From NCBI RefSeq assembly GCF_030577135.1, contig NZ_JAUIRR010000001.1, positions 310,001-374,000 on the forward strand: 64,000 nucleotides of DNA, read 5' to 3'. This stretch comes from Sulfurimonas sp. hsl 1-7. Its GTDB lineage: Bacteria; Campylobacterota; Campylobacteria; Campylobacterales; Sulfurimonadaceae. A program made the position numbers and the translations under genes. Of this stretch, positions 34,846-43,555 are shown piece by piece (position 1 is the first letter of the stretch; the number at the start of each line of letters is the position of its first letter). The notes below the pieces were generated by a model, which searched no databases, was not told the origin of the DNA, and saw nothing but the letters and a program-made list of their open reading frames with translations.

Positions 34846-35867
34846 ATCGCCTCTTTTAGAAGCATAGAGATACAAAAAAGTTCATCTCTATACTCTGCAC
34901 CGATGTAGATCTTGTTTTTTTTACAAAGGGACTGTACAAGTGCTAAACCGATCCCCATACCGAATACTTTCTCATTCTCTCTGTAGTATTTTTGAAAAAT
35001 CATCTCAACATCAATATTTTGATCAACGCTGTTACATACACTGAGTTCCCAAGAAGATTCTATTTGTTCTAGGATGATTGAAACTTTTTCATTTTCCTGA
35101 GAGTATTTTAAAGCATTGGAAATTAGATTGTCTAAAACTCTTTCAATCTCTTTTTTATTGATATGTATCGTAAACTTTTCAGGGAGTGTTGTTGTAAGGG
35201 TTAATCCTCTTGATTCGGCTATAAGTTGAAAGTAGTTTACACGCTCTTGTATAAATTGAGCTAGATCAAACGTACTGACCTCTTTATCTTGATGTGCATA
35301 ATCGATAGAGTAGTACATATCGTCATAAAGATTTTGGAGTGTTCTACATGCTGCTAAAGTCATCTGGGTATAGCTGTTTTTTTCATACTCCAACTCCTGC
35401 ATCTGCATAGCGGAGCTGATGACACTCAAAGGTGTATAGAGTTCATGAAAAGTGTGCTCCATTACCGTTTTTAGGTTTGATAAGAGGTTTGCTTTAGCTA
35501 AATGGGTGTTGATGCGTGCTACCATCTCTTTGGGATGAAAAGGTTTTACCATATAGTCAACTGCACCTGCTTCAAACCCCTCTATAATATCTTCGGTACT
35601 ATTTTTTGCAGTTAAAAAAATTACCGGAATATCTTGTGTCACTTTCTCAGCTTTGATCTTTTTGAGTGTCTCAAAACCGTTTAGATCAGGCATCATAACA
35701 TCAAGTAAAATAAGATCGGGATGAAAGTGTTTTAAAGAGTTAATAGCATCGTGACCGTTTGTAGCGATACTAAGATCATAGTTATAGGGGCGTAAAACAT
35801 TGGTAAAGAGTTGAAGGTTCTCTTTATTGTCATCTACAAGCAGAATTTTCGGGTTTGATGTTTCCAT
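34842..35867 (-). CDS. Receiver-histidine kinase (REC-HisKA-HATPase)
   Basis: This 341-residue soluble protein starts with a receiver (Asp56 in LILLDVMMPD, Lys in VKPFHP) and continues into a HisKA domain with phospho-acceptor His141 in HTFHELYTPLSV, where the usual Arg is Tyr. A HATPase domain follows with N-box DNLISNALKYSQ and GMGIGLALVQSLCKK. An N-terminal receiver driving a kinase suggests a relay intermediate controlled by another kinase. It lies between an isolated DHp-like protein and an OmpR-type regulator on the minus strand and diverges from the chemosensory operon. Confidence 0.85.
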   Translation of the reverse strand: METSNPKILLVDDNKENLQLFTNVLRPYNYDLSIATNGHDAINSLKHFHPDLILLDVMMPDLNGFETLKKIKAEKVTQDIPVIFLTAKNSTEDIIEGFEAGAVDYMVKPFHPKEMVARINTHLAKANLLSNLKTVMEHTFHELYTPLSVISSAMQMQELEYEKNSYTQMTLAACRTLQNLYDDMYYSIDYAHQDKEVSTFDLAQFIQERVNYFQLIAESRGLTLTTTLPEKFTIHINKKEIERVLDNLISNALKYSQENEKVSIILEQIESSWELSVCNSVDQNIDVEMIFQKYYRENEKVFGMGIGLALVQSLCKKNKIYIGAEYRDELFCISMLLKEAI

Positions 35868-35872
35868 ATAGA

Positions 35873-36289
35873 TTAATTACTTCTTTGAGTAGCCCAATGT
35901 ACAATCTCATCAAATGCAAATATGGAAGTTTTTGCTTCTAAAAAGCTTGCTAAAGGCTCTTCAACTGTTTTAATAATAGACTCTAAACAAGAGATGCGTC
36001 CCAGTTGTGCACAAGAGATTATCTTCTCCATGAGTTCAGATGAGATATCTATCTCATCATGAGAAGGGATATAAAGTGGCGCATCTTGAACTAATTGTTC
36101 TGTAGTTTCTGTTTGATAAACAGGAGTAACCTTGCCTACAATAAGTTCGCGTAATTTTAAAGCACTGCGTTCAATAGAAGCAACCATCTTGTTTTGTTCT
36201 GTTGAAAGTTCTTCATCTTGTAACATCTCGGCATAACCTAAAATAGTACCGAGTAGATTTTTCATGTCGTGTCTATGTTTTGTTTCCAA
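35873..36289 (-). CDS. Stand-alone DHp-like (HisKA) protein without ATPase domain
   Basis: The 138-residue protein begins almost at once with an H-box-like helix, RHDMKNLLGTILGYAEML (residues 6-23, His7), then a second helix LSTEQNKMVASIERSALKLREL, together a DHp hairpin. The following 85 residues are helical and acidic and contain no N-, G1- or G2-box, so there is no kinase ATPase domain. It could serve as a phosphotransfer protein for the receiver-kinase encoded 5 bases downstream, in the manner of ChpT or Spo0B, or be a dimerising inhibitor. It is the first gene of the minus-strand unit. Function is inferred only. Confidence 0.65.
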   Translation of the reverse strand: METKHRHDMKNLLGTILGYAEMLQDEELSTEQNKMVASIERSALKLRELIVGKVTPVYQTETTEQLVQDAPLYIPSHDEIDISSELMEKIISCAQLGRISCLESIIKTVEEPLASFLEAKTSIFAFDEIVHWATQRSN

Positions 36290-36343
36290 AAAAAATCCTT
36301 CTCTATTTTTAAAACGAAGAATTGTAATACATATTTTTTAAAT

Positions 36344-36403
36344 TGCAAAACTTTTTGCATTAAAATTAGTTTTTTTGCATTCTTTTTGCATTCTTTTTGC
36401 ATT
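36344..36403. promoter_or_regulatory. Phased TTTTTGCATT repeats in the divergent promoter region
   Basis: Four copies of TTTTTGCATT start at 36352, 36372, 36383 and 36394; the last three are spaced exactly 11 bases. TGCAAAA (36344-36350) inverts the first copy across two bases. They sit between the minus-strand DHp/kinase/OmpR unit and the plus-strand chemosensory operon. Tandem sites one helical turn apart are typical of OmpR-type regulators, so the local regulator is a candidate binder. Confidence 0.55.
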
Positions 36404-36446
36404 CTTATCTGTTTTAATGTCGAAAATGAATTAAAAAAGAGAGAGA

Positions 36447-37865
36447 ATGAATACTATTAAACTTCTAATCGTAGATGATGATGAAGATAATCGTTTAGTG
36501 TTAAATGCTATATGTAAAAAGCTTGACGGCTTTACGATACAAGAAGCAACAAATGGTTTAGAAGCAATAGAAACAGTAGAAGCTTGGAGTCCCGATATTG
36601 TCCTCATGGATATTATGATGCCGGAGATGGACGGGTATGAAGCATCTAAAATTATTCAAAAAATGTATCCAAATACTACCATTATCGCTATTACGGCATC
36701 AAACGATGTAAACATCCAAGCAAGAATGTATGACGTTGGGATCAATATTTATATTAATAAACCGGTTGACAGATCACTTATCCGCTATAAACTACAGAGC
36801 TTGGCATCAACTCTCAGAAAAAAAAGAGGTATCACCGAAGCACTCTCAACAAAAGATGCCCTTAACCCTTTTAACTCCGATATCCGTGCATTTAAAACTA
36901 TTTTTGATATTAGCAATACGGCAGCAATTATGGATTTTGGTATGTGGCTGTTTGACCAGTATCATGACAAAACAGTAACCGGCTCTCAGAGATATGATCA
37001 AGTTTTGGAAGTGCTCTATAAATTGATGACACATGCACATCAAAACGATGAAGCGGTTACGTTAATTATTGAAGAGAGTCATGATGAGTTCTATATAAAC
37101 GTACAGTTTAACAACTCTGTTTGTATCAATCCTGAAATGACACCTATGATGCAACAGCTTGGTGAAAGTTTCATCGTACATGATCAAACACTTTCATTTA
37201 AACTGAGTAAGGCGTATGAAAATGTAGAACAACAGATGATGCAAGTTAATACAATTGAAGAAAAAACGGTAACGGAAATACCGACAAAAACCTTAGAACA
37301 GGAGGTTATGACTGAGGAAATAGAGACTAAAGAAACAAGAGTTGTAAATTCTAGTGAAACAGAAATTTTACGTCAAAGCTTTGTAAATAAAACATCGGCA
37401 GCTGATTATGTAAGTGAATTGGGTGGTGATGTTTTTGAAGAGATCATGGAACTAGCCAGTGTAGATGAAGAGTGGCAGTCTCAACTAATTATTATTGAAA
37501 CTGAAAAAAGCATAGAGTCTTTAACGTACTTCACAGATGTAGTATTTAGTGCTTACATCCGTGTAATCAATAATCTATTTGAGTTTAACGGGCTTGCGTA
37601 TGCTCTTTCTTCATTAAGTGTGTTCTTTAATGACCATGTCGAAGATATCGTTGCAGATGAAACAAAGCTAAAAACATTAGTGATGTTGTTAGAGCATCTA
37701 GGTGAAGACTTGCGTTCATGGAAAGAGCATATCTTTGAAACACAAAGTACGGCAGATATCCATTATCTGGACAGTTCATTTTTTAGTTCATGTATGCAGA
37801 TTGAAAGTATCGTTGGTGACAAAAGTCTGAGTACAGATGATGATGACGATATAGAGTTTTTTTAA
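36447..37865 (+). CDS. Receiver fusion protein of the chemosensory operon
   Basis: A 472-residue protein with an N-terminal receiver (Asp55 in LMDIMMPEMDG, Thr in AITAS, Lys in NKPVD), a middle region (about 145-255) that reads like a degenerate HATPase-type beta fold, an acidic linker rich in Glu and Thr, and a helical C-terminal domain (about 305-455). The extreme end is acidic-aromatic: a run of Asp followed by IEFF. No known output domain is recognised. It is the first gene of the plus-strand operon and is followed by CheY, CheW and an MCP, so it probably acts as a phosphorylation-controlled effector or scaffold of that system. Confidence 0.7.
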   Translation: MNTIKLLIVDDDEDNRLVLNAICKKLDGFTIQEATNGLEAIETVEAWSPDIVLMDIMMPEMDGYEASKIIQKMYPNTTIIAITASNDVNIQARMYDVGINIYINKPVDRSLIRYKLQSLASTLRKKRGITEALSTKDALNPFNSDIRAFKTIFDISNTAAIMDFGMWLFDQYHDKTVTGSQRYDQVLEVLYKLMTHAHQNDEAVTLIIEESHDEFYINVQFNNSVCINPEMTPMMQQLGESFIVHDQTLSFKLSKAYENVEQQMMQVNTIEEKTVTEIPTKTLEQEVMTEEIETKETRVVNSSETEILRQSFVNKTSAADYVSELGGDVFEEIMELASVDEEWQSQLIIIETEKSIESLTYFTDVVFSAYIRVINNLFEFNGLAYALSSLSVFFNDHVEDIVADETKLKTLVMLLEHLGEDLRSWKEHIFETQSTADIHYLDSSFFSSCMQIESIVGDKSLSTDDDDDIEFF

Positions 37866-37884
37866 TAATTAAAAGGAGAGAAAA

Positions 37885-38271
37885 ATGGGAAAAAAAGTAA
37901 TTATTGTTGATGATTCCAGAGCAGTTATAGCAACTGCTGAATTAGCATTGGATGAGATTATAGGTTCGGGATTAATAGAGTTTAAATCGTATTTAAACCC
38001 TTTAGAATTATTAGAAGCATTACAAAACGGCACTGAAGATTTTGATCTGTTGATTAGCGATGTAAATATGCCTCAACTAAACGGGCTTGAGTTATCACGT
38101 CAAATCAAAGCAGATGCACGTTATGCAAATAAACCAATCATTATCTTGACAACGGAGAGCTCTAATGAGATGAAGATGACAGGAAAAGAGATAGGTGTGA
38201 CAGGATGGATGGTAAAACCTTTTAATAATGAGAAATTGGTTAAATCAGTCAAAATGATTTTAGGAGTATAG
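37885..38271 (+). CDS. CheY-like single-domain response regulator
   Basis: The 128-residue protein is one receiver domain: acidic pair Asp9-Asp10, phospho-acceptor Asp59 in LISDVNMPQLNG, Thr in LTTES and Lys in VKPFNN. It has no output domain. It is encoded two bases before cheW in the chemosensory operon, so CheA of this cluster is its likely phosphodonor. AAAGGAGAG precedes the start. Whether it reaches the flagellar motor or a different target is unknown. Confidence 0.88.
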   Translation: MGKKVIIVDDSRAVIATAELALDEIIGSGLIEFKSYLNPLELLEALQNGTEDFDLLISDVNMPQLNGLELSRQIKADARYANKPIIILTTESSNEMKMTGKEIGVTGWMVKPFNNEKLVKSVKMILGV

Positions 38272-38273
38272 AT

Positions 38274-38771
38274 ATGAATGAAAATGAAAACGGTGCGCAA
38301 TCAAAAAGAGAGCGTTATCTCACTTTCTATTTGGAAAAAGAGCAGTACGGTATAGGGATCGAAAAGATTAAAGAGATTATCGCCATGATGGAGGTAACTA
38401 ACGTACCAAAAACACCTGAGTATATGACGGGTGTAATCAACCTAAGAGGGACTATCATCCCTGTAGTAGATACGAGAATCCGTTTTGGGATGGAGTATCG
38501 AGAACCTGATATGCATACGGCAATTATCATCGTTGAGGTTGAAAAGGTAAGCATAGGTTTTATCGTGGACAGGGTAGAGGAAGTTTCTTCAATAGACTCT
38601 TCAAACCTAAGTGAACCGCCGAGGTTTGGAAATCAAGTAGATACGGACTTTATATGTTCTGTAGCACAGATTGAAGATAACGTAGTGATGATACTAGATG
38701 TATTAAAACTTTTTGAAGCTGACGAATTAGTTAGTTTAGAACAAATGCAACAACTTACTGAAGGAGAGTAA
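38274..38771 (+). CDS. cheW: CheW coupling protein
   Basis: The 165-residue protein is a single CheW domain: [21 protein letters not shown] near 13-33, [24 protein letters not shown] near 42-65 with the conserved NLRG, and later [10 protein letters not shown]. It couples the chemoreceptor encoded next to CheA. It is tightly packed, two bases from both the CheY-like and the MCP genes. Confidence 0.93.
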   Translation: MNENENGAQSKRERYLTFYLEKEQYGIGIEKIKEIIAMMEVTNVPKTPEYMTGVINLRGTIIPVVDTRIRFGMEYREPDMHTAIIIVEVEKVSIGFIVDRVEEVSSIDSSNLSEPPRFGNQVDTDFICSVAQIEDNVVMILDVLKLFEADELVSLEQMQQLTEGE

Positions 38772-38773
38772 AA

Positions 38774-40405
38774 ATGAATTTTTTAAATAACATGATATTA
38801 CAAACAAAGTTGATCATATTAACAGCTATTATGATCTTGGCAATGGCAGCACTAACATGGATGGGATTTAACTCAATCGCAAAGTGGCAGGCAAACAATG
38901 TTGAAGTGGGTGAGGTTCGTGTACCATCATTAGTTAGTATGGGGACGGCAAGAAACGGTATTAAAGATGTTGTTACTCAACAAAACAGGGTAAGAGGTAT
39001 TAATGCACATCCTAGAGTAAAATCTATTATGCAAGATGCTTCAAGTAAGATTGTAGCAGGTTTTGAGCGTTGTGAAAAAGGTCTTGCTATTTATGCACCG
39101 TTACCGCAAACACCTGAAGAGGCTATACAGTGGAAAATTTTTGAAGAAAAATATGCAATCTTCAAACAAAGAAGTTTAGATATGAAAACAAGTATTATTG
39201 ACAGACTGGTAACAGAGAATGATCCTGTTGTAAGAGACCAGCTATTTGTACAGATGACAACGTTCCTTGAAGGGATCAGAGGTGTTCGCGGTGAGATGTT
39301 TACAGCACTTCAAAATATTTACGATATCAATAAACAAGTTGTAGCAGATACAAATAAAAATGCAAAAGAGACATCAGAGTCTTATAAACAGATGTTTATC
39401 CTTGTAGCTTTAATCTCTATAGTAGTGGCTATCTTATTAGCATGGGCAATCATTAGATCAATTACAAGATCAATTACACAAAGTGTATCTAGTATTCGTG
39501 ACGGTGCAATGCAAATTACATCGGCAAGTGATCAAGTTGCTTCTTCTTCATCTTCGTTAGCGCAAGGTGCAAGTGAACAAGCTTCAAGTGTAGAGCAAGT
39601 TAGTGCAACACTAGAGCAAAGTACATCGATAAATACTCAAAATACAGACAATGCACTACAAGCTGATATCTTAGCTAAAAATGCGAATGATTCTGCACGT
39701 GCAGGATATGAAAAAGGTGAGCAGCTTTCAACATCTATGCATTCTATTACTGAGTCTGCGGCAAAAATTTCTGGAATTATCAAAGCTATCGATCAGATCG
39801 CATTCCAAACAAACTTACTTGCATTAAATGCAGCAGTTGAAGCAGCACGTGCAGGTGAACACGGTTTAGGTTTCGCGGTAGTTGCAGATGAGGTTAGAAA
39901 TCTTGCACAACGTGCAGCAGCAGCGGCAAAAGAGACTTCTGAGATTATCGAAGAGGTAGTTGATCAAATTAAAGAGGGTAATGAGATTGCAGAAGCGACA
40001 CATACATCTTTCCAAGATATTGTAGAGCAGTCTAAAAAAGTATCTGACCTTATCGGTGAAATCTCTATTGCAGGGAAAGAACAAAGTGAAGGTATGGCAC
40101 AAATCAACCAGGCTATGGGACAAGTTGACCAAGTTACACAACAAGTTGCGGCAAATTCAGAAGAATCTGCAGCAGCAGCTGAAGAGTTAAATGCTCAAGC
40201 TACATCAATGATGGAAACTGTACAGATTCTTGCACAAATGGTTGGTATGCAAACTGATACTCATATGATGGCAGCACCGAAAAAACATGTTAGCAATAAC
40301 ATAGCTGCAATACCGAAATCATCTAAAGCAGCAACAAGCACGAAAGCTGCTAATAACGCTGATGAGATATTTCCTTTACACGAAGACGATTTGAAAGAAT
40401 TTTAA
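38774..40405 (+). CDS. Methyl-accepting chemotaxis protein with four-helix sensor
   Basis: The 543-residue receptor has a first helix (about 9-30), a periplasmic helical domain of about 170 residues consistent with a 4HB_MCP sensor, a second helix (about 208-230), HAMP, and a signalling hairpin with [20 protein letters not shown] and [14 protein letters not shown]. Gln/Glu pairs for methylation flank the hairpin. The C-terminus ends EDDLKEF, an acidic-aromatic tail like tether peptides that recruit CheR or CheB in other systems. It is the only complete transmembrane receptor in the operon, so it is the main input. Confidence 0.93.
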   Translation: MNFLNNMILQTKLIILTAIMILAMAALTWMGFNSIAKWQANNVEVGEVRVPSLVSMGTARNGIKDVVTQQNRVRGINAHPRVKSIMQDASSKIVAGFERCEKGLAIYAPLPQTPEEAIQWKIFEEKYAIFKQRSLDMKTSIIDRLVTENDPVVRDQLFVQMTTFLEGIRGVRGEMFTALQNIYDINKQVVADTNKNAKETSESYKQMFILVALISIVVAILLAWAIIRSITRSITQSVSSIRDGAMQITSASDQVASSSSSLAQGASEQASSVEQVSATLEQSTSINTQNTDNALQADILAKNANDSARAGYEKGEQLSTSMHSITESAAKISGIIKAIDQIAFQTNLLALNAAVEAARAGEHGLGFAVVADEVRNLAQRAAAAAKETSEIIEEVVDQIKEGNEIAEATHTSFQDIVEQSKKVSDLIGEISIAGKEQSEGMAQINQAMGQVDQVTQQVAANSEESAAAAEELNAQATSMMETVQILAQMVGMQTDTHMMAAPKKHVSNNIAAIPKSSKAATSTKAANNADEIFPLHEDDLKEF

Positions 40406-40406
40406 A

Positions 40407-40670
40407 ATGGAATTTAACGGTGATGTATTGACGATAGATTCAGATATGACTATCGATGGAATAAAAGAGTTTGAAGAGTTTATCCGTCCTAGAATTGAAT
40501 ATATCGAGACTATCGAAGTGGAAGATGAAAATGGACTTACAAGCAGTGCGTTACTTTCGATTTTAGCAAGTTTGAAAAAAACTTATCCTCAATTAGAGAT
40601 ACCTTTTTTAGAAAAAAGGGTAGCTCGCTTTGAAGGACAAGGTACAATAAATTGGATATGTCATGACTAA
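40407..40670 (+). CDS. STAS-like (anti-sigma antagonist-like) small protein
   Basis: An 87-residue protein with the strand-helix-strand order of a short STAS domain: FNGDVLTIDSDMTIDGIKEF, then IEYIETIEVEDENGLTSSALLSILASLKKTY, where the Ser/Thr pair before the helix is in the place of the phosphorylated Ser of SpoIIAA-type proteins. It lies between the MCP and cheA and overlaps cheA by 8 bases. STAS proteins occur in some atypical chemosensory clusters; the role here is not known. Confidence 0.7.
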   Translation: MEFNGDVLTIDSDMTIDGIKEFEEFIRPRIEYIETIEVEDENGLTSSALLSILASLKKTYPQLEIPFLEKRVARFEGQGTINWICHD

Positions 40671-42726
40671 ACAAGAACAAGTTAAAGCAATATTTATTGA
40701 AGAAGCGGGTGAGATCATTGAGAAACTCGATATTGATATTATTCGCTTTGAAGAGAACTCAAGTGATTTTGACCTCTTAAATGAGATCTTTAGAGGTGTA
40801 CATACTTTAAAAGGGAATGCAAACGCTTTTGGGTTTACCCGTTTAGGAGAGTTTGTACACCATTTCGAAGATATGCTTGATTACTATCGAAATACTCGCG
40901 AGCATATTGAATCGCACTATCTTGACCTTTTTGTAGAGGGTGTAGATGTCACTAAAGAGGTGATGGAGTGTGAACTTGACAACAGCGAGCATTTACCTGC
41001 TAGTTATCAAGAGTGTCTTACTCAGATTAAAGAGCTTCTTGCGATGAAAAAAGGGGAAGCTGCTCCTGTTGCAAGCGGTGAAGCAGAAGGGCTTGCCGAT
41101 CTCGCATCTGAATTTGGACTTGATTGCGAAGATGATATTGCAAACGATATCTATAAGTCAATAGAAACACATCAAGCTATGCAAACAGAGGGAGTAAACC
41201 TTTTTAAAATTGATTTGGAACTTGATGTAGATTGTTATAAACGTGGTTTTGACCATGTTGTATTTATAAAAAATCTTGCTGAAAAAGCAGTCTCTTTAGA
41301 GAGCTTTTTTAACCTGCAAAATGTTAAAACACTTGATGATGGGTTTGCAAGTGATCAAAATGATATCCCTCAAGTGAATATTATTGTTTTAACTCCGTTG
41401 ACACTTCAAGAGGTTGAAGAGTTTTTTGAATTCTTATTTGACGAAGAGTATCAAGTAACTGCGATCGAACCTAAAAAAGAGGAAGTGGTTGTAGTTGAAG
41501 AGAAAAAAGAGGTTGTTGCTAACGAAGCAAGCAGCTCAAGCAGTATAAGACAAAAGTCAACGTTAAAAATCGATACTTTTAAACTAGACGAGCTTTTTGA
41601 CTCTGTAGGTGAACTTGTAATTGCACAGAACTTTATAGCACAAAATGAGAAGATCCGCTCAATTGAGGATGACTCAATCACAAGAACGATCGAAACACTT
41701 TCAAAGATTACAAAAAGAATTCAAGACAGAGTTATGAGTCTTCGAATGGTTGCTATTAAAGATACGTTTGACAAGATGAAACGTGTAGTACGCGATACGT
41801 CGAAAAAAACGGGTAAAGAGGTAAACCTTGTAGTTCAGGGTGAAGATACTGAGATCGATAAAACTATGATTGACAGTCTATCTGATCCTTTGATCCACAT
41901 CATCCGTAACGCAATTGATCACGGACTTGAAGCAGATGCTGTAGAGAGAGAAGGTGTTGGAAAAGCGGTAGAGGGTAATATTACACTCAAGGCGTTCCAT
42001 AAAAGCGGAAATATCGTTATCAGCGTAAGTGATGACGGAAGAGGGATCAATAAAGAGAAAGTACTTCAAAAAGCTATTGACAGAGGTATTATCAACGGTG
42101 ATGAGAATTTAACAGATTCACAGATTTTCGGTCTTATTATGCAACCCGGTTTCTCAACTGCTGAGAAGATTAGTGATCTCTCAGGAAGAGGTGTCGGTCT
42201 TGATGTTGTAAAAACTTCTATTGAGAAGTTAAGAGGAAAAATAGAGATCGATTCAGAGGAAGGCAAAGGTACAACTTTCTCAATGATCTTACCTTTAACA
42301 CTTGCTATCATTGACGGAATGCTTGTAGAAGCAGCAAATGAGATCTACATTATCCCTACTTTAAGTGTTGTAGAGTCGTTTAGACCTGAACAAGAGATAG
42401 TTCATGCAGTAAAAGATCAAGGGGAATTTGTAAGCCTACGCGGACAACATATTCCGATCATCAGACTATGTGATGTATTTGAATTAAATGCACCTAAAGT
42501 TGCACCTTGGGAAGGGATACTGGTATGTGTTGAAACAGAAGCGGGAAGAATTGCCATTATGGTAGATGAACTCGTAGGTCGTCAACAGGTAGTTATTAAA
42601 ACTCTTGGAAAATCTCTTGCAAAATTAAAAGAGATCTCGGGTGGAGCTATTTTAGGTAACGGCGATATTGCACTCATTTTAAATGTTGATGAATTACGCC
42701 CGACAATCGAGGGAACTCATGTTTGA
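40663..42726 (+). CDS. cheA: Chemotaxis histidine kinase CheA (no receiver domain)
   Basis: The 687-residue kinase has a P1/Hpt domain with His47 in GVHTLKGNANAFGF, a linker with a P2-like region (about 165-270), P3 dimerisation with IDTFKLDELFDSVGELVIAQN, P4 with N-box HIIRNAIDHGLE, G1 VSDDGRGIN and G2 DLSGRGVGLDVVK, and a CheW-like P5 at the end. There is no C-terminal receiver, unlike the CheA-receiver fusion of the standard Campylobacterota pathway, so this is a second system. It donates phosphate to CheB and the CheY proteins of the cluster. It overlaps the STAS-like gene by 8 bases. Confidence 0.95.
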   Translation: MTKQEQVKAIFIEEAGEIIEKLDIDIIRFEENSSDFDLLNEIFRGVHTLKGNANAFGFTRLGEFVHHFEDMLDYYRNTREHIESHYLDLFVEGVDVTKEVMECELDNSEHLPASYQECLTQIKELLAMKKGEAAPVASGEAEGLADLASEFGLDCEDDIANDIYKSIETHQAMQTEGVNLFKIDLELDVDCYKRGFDHVVFIKNLAEKAVSLESFFNLQNVKTLDDGFASDQNDIPQVNIIVLTPLTLQEVEEFFEFLFDEEYQVTAIEPKKEEVVVVEEKKEVVANEASSSSSIRQKSTLKIDTFKLDELFDSVGELVIAQNFIAQNEKIRSIEDDSITRTIETLSKITKRIQDRVMSLRMVAIKDTFDKMKRVVRDTSKKTGKEVNLVVQGEDTEIDKTMIDSLSDPLIHIIRNAIDHGLEADAVEREGVGKAVEGNITLKAFHKSGNIVISVSDDGRGINKEKVLQKAIDRGIINGDENLTDSQIFGLIMQPGFSTAEKISDLSGRGVGLDVVKTSIEKLRGKIEIDSEEGKGTTFSMILPLTLAIIDGMLVEAANEIYIIPTLSVVESFRPEQEIVHAVKDQGEFVSLRGQHIPIIRLCDVFELNAPKVAPWEGILVCVETEAGRIAIMVDELVGRQQVVIKTLGKSLAKLKEISGGAILGNGDIALILNVDELRPTIEGTHV

Positions 42727-43546
42727 GATCGAGCTGAGTCCTGAAGAGTTTAAACTTTTTCAGGATTATATCTATCACAAGGTAGGGATCTCCCTCTCTG
42801 CACAAAAAACAAGTTTAATCAAAGGGCGTCTAAACAAACGTTTACGTGAATTAAACTTAAATTCTTTTAGAGAATATTATGACTATCTTGTTGATGAAAC
42901 AAGCGGTGATGAACTCACTTTTTTTATTAGTGCTATCTCAACAAATGTTACTTCATTTTTTAGAGAGAGTGCCCAATGGAGATGGCTTGAGGGTTATCTT
43001 GAAGAGTTAAAAGCATTAAAACAACACAGTAAAAAGTTGCGTATATGGTCAGCGGGATGTTCTAGCGGTGAAGAACCTTATACAATACTCATGTTTTTGC
43101 TCTCTCAACTTGATGATTTTCATGAATGGGATATTAAGATACTCGCAACTGATATCTCTACAAAAGTTTTAAAACACGCTATTGCCGGAGAGTATGCAGC
43201 CAAAAATGTGGAACAACTTCCTAAAGCCATGGTACACAACTCTTTTGAAAAGGTACGTAATGGTGAACAAACATCATACGTAATACGTCCTTTTTTAAAA
43301 GAGAAAGTATTGTTTAGAACTTATAATCTGATCACCGATCCGTTTTTCTTTAAAAATGAGTTTGACATGATCTTTTGTAGAAACGTAATGATATATTTTG
43401 ACGATAAAAACAGACATGATTTAGTAGAGCGTTTTGCCTCTTTATTACCAAAGGGGGCACCTCTGCTTTTAGGTAGTTCGGAATCTCTTACTACACACAA
43501 AGCTAAGTTAAAGCTTTTAGGCTCTTCTATATATAAAAAAATTTAA
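42719..43546 (+). CDS. cheR: CheR chemoreceptor methyltransferase
   Basis: About 275 residues: an N-terminal helical domain with FQDYIYHKVGISLSAQKTSL and the SAM-binding domain with RIWSAGCSSGEEPYTILM near 105-122 (the family glycine motif), ILATDIS and FCRNVMIYFDD. It methylates glutamates on the MCP. Reading frame exists 12 codons further upstream, but the ATG at 42719 has GAGGG six bases before it and overlaps the cheA stop by 8 bases, which fits coupling. Confidence 0.93.
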   Translation: MFEIELSPEEFKLFQDYIYHKVGISLSAQKTSLIKGRLNKRLRELNLNSFREYYDYLVDETSGDELTFFISAISTNVTSFFRESAQWRWLEGYLEELKALKQHSKKLRIWSAGCSSGEEPYTILMFLLSQLDDFHEWDIKILATDISTKVLKHAIAGEYAAKNVEQLPKAMVHNSFEKVRNGEQTSYVIRPFLKEKVLFRTYNLITDPFFFKNEFDMIFCRNVMIYFDDKNRHDLVERFASLLPKGAPLLLGSSESLTTHKAKLKLLGSSIYKKI

Positions 43547-43555
43547 GGATATATC

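Noticed and set aside
36344-36403. Short repeats that could be taken for a CRISPR array
   Set aside because: The units are 10 bases with one-base or ten-base gaps, far too short for repeats and spacers, and no cas gene is present.
36269-36460. 63-codon plus-strand frame across the divergent promoter region
   Set aside because: It is made of Phe- and Cys-rich translation of the T-rich repeats and overlaps the start of the receiver fusion gene.
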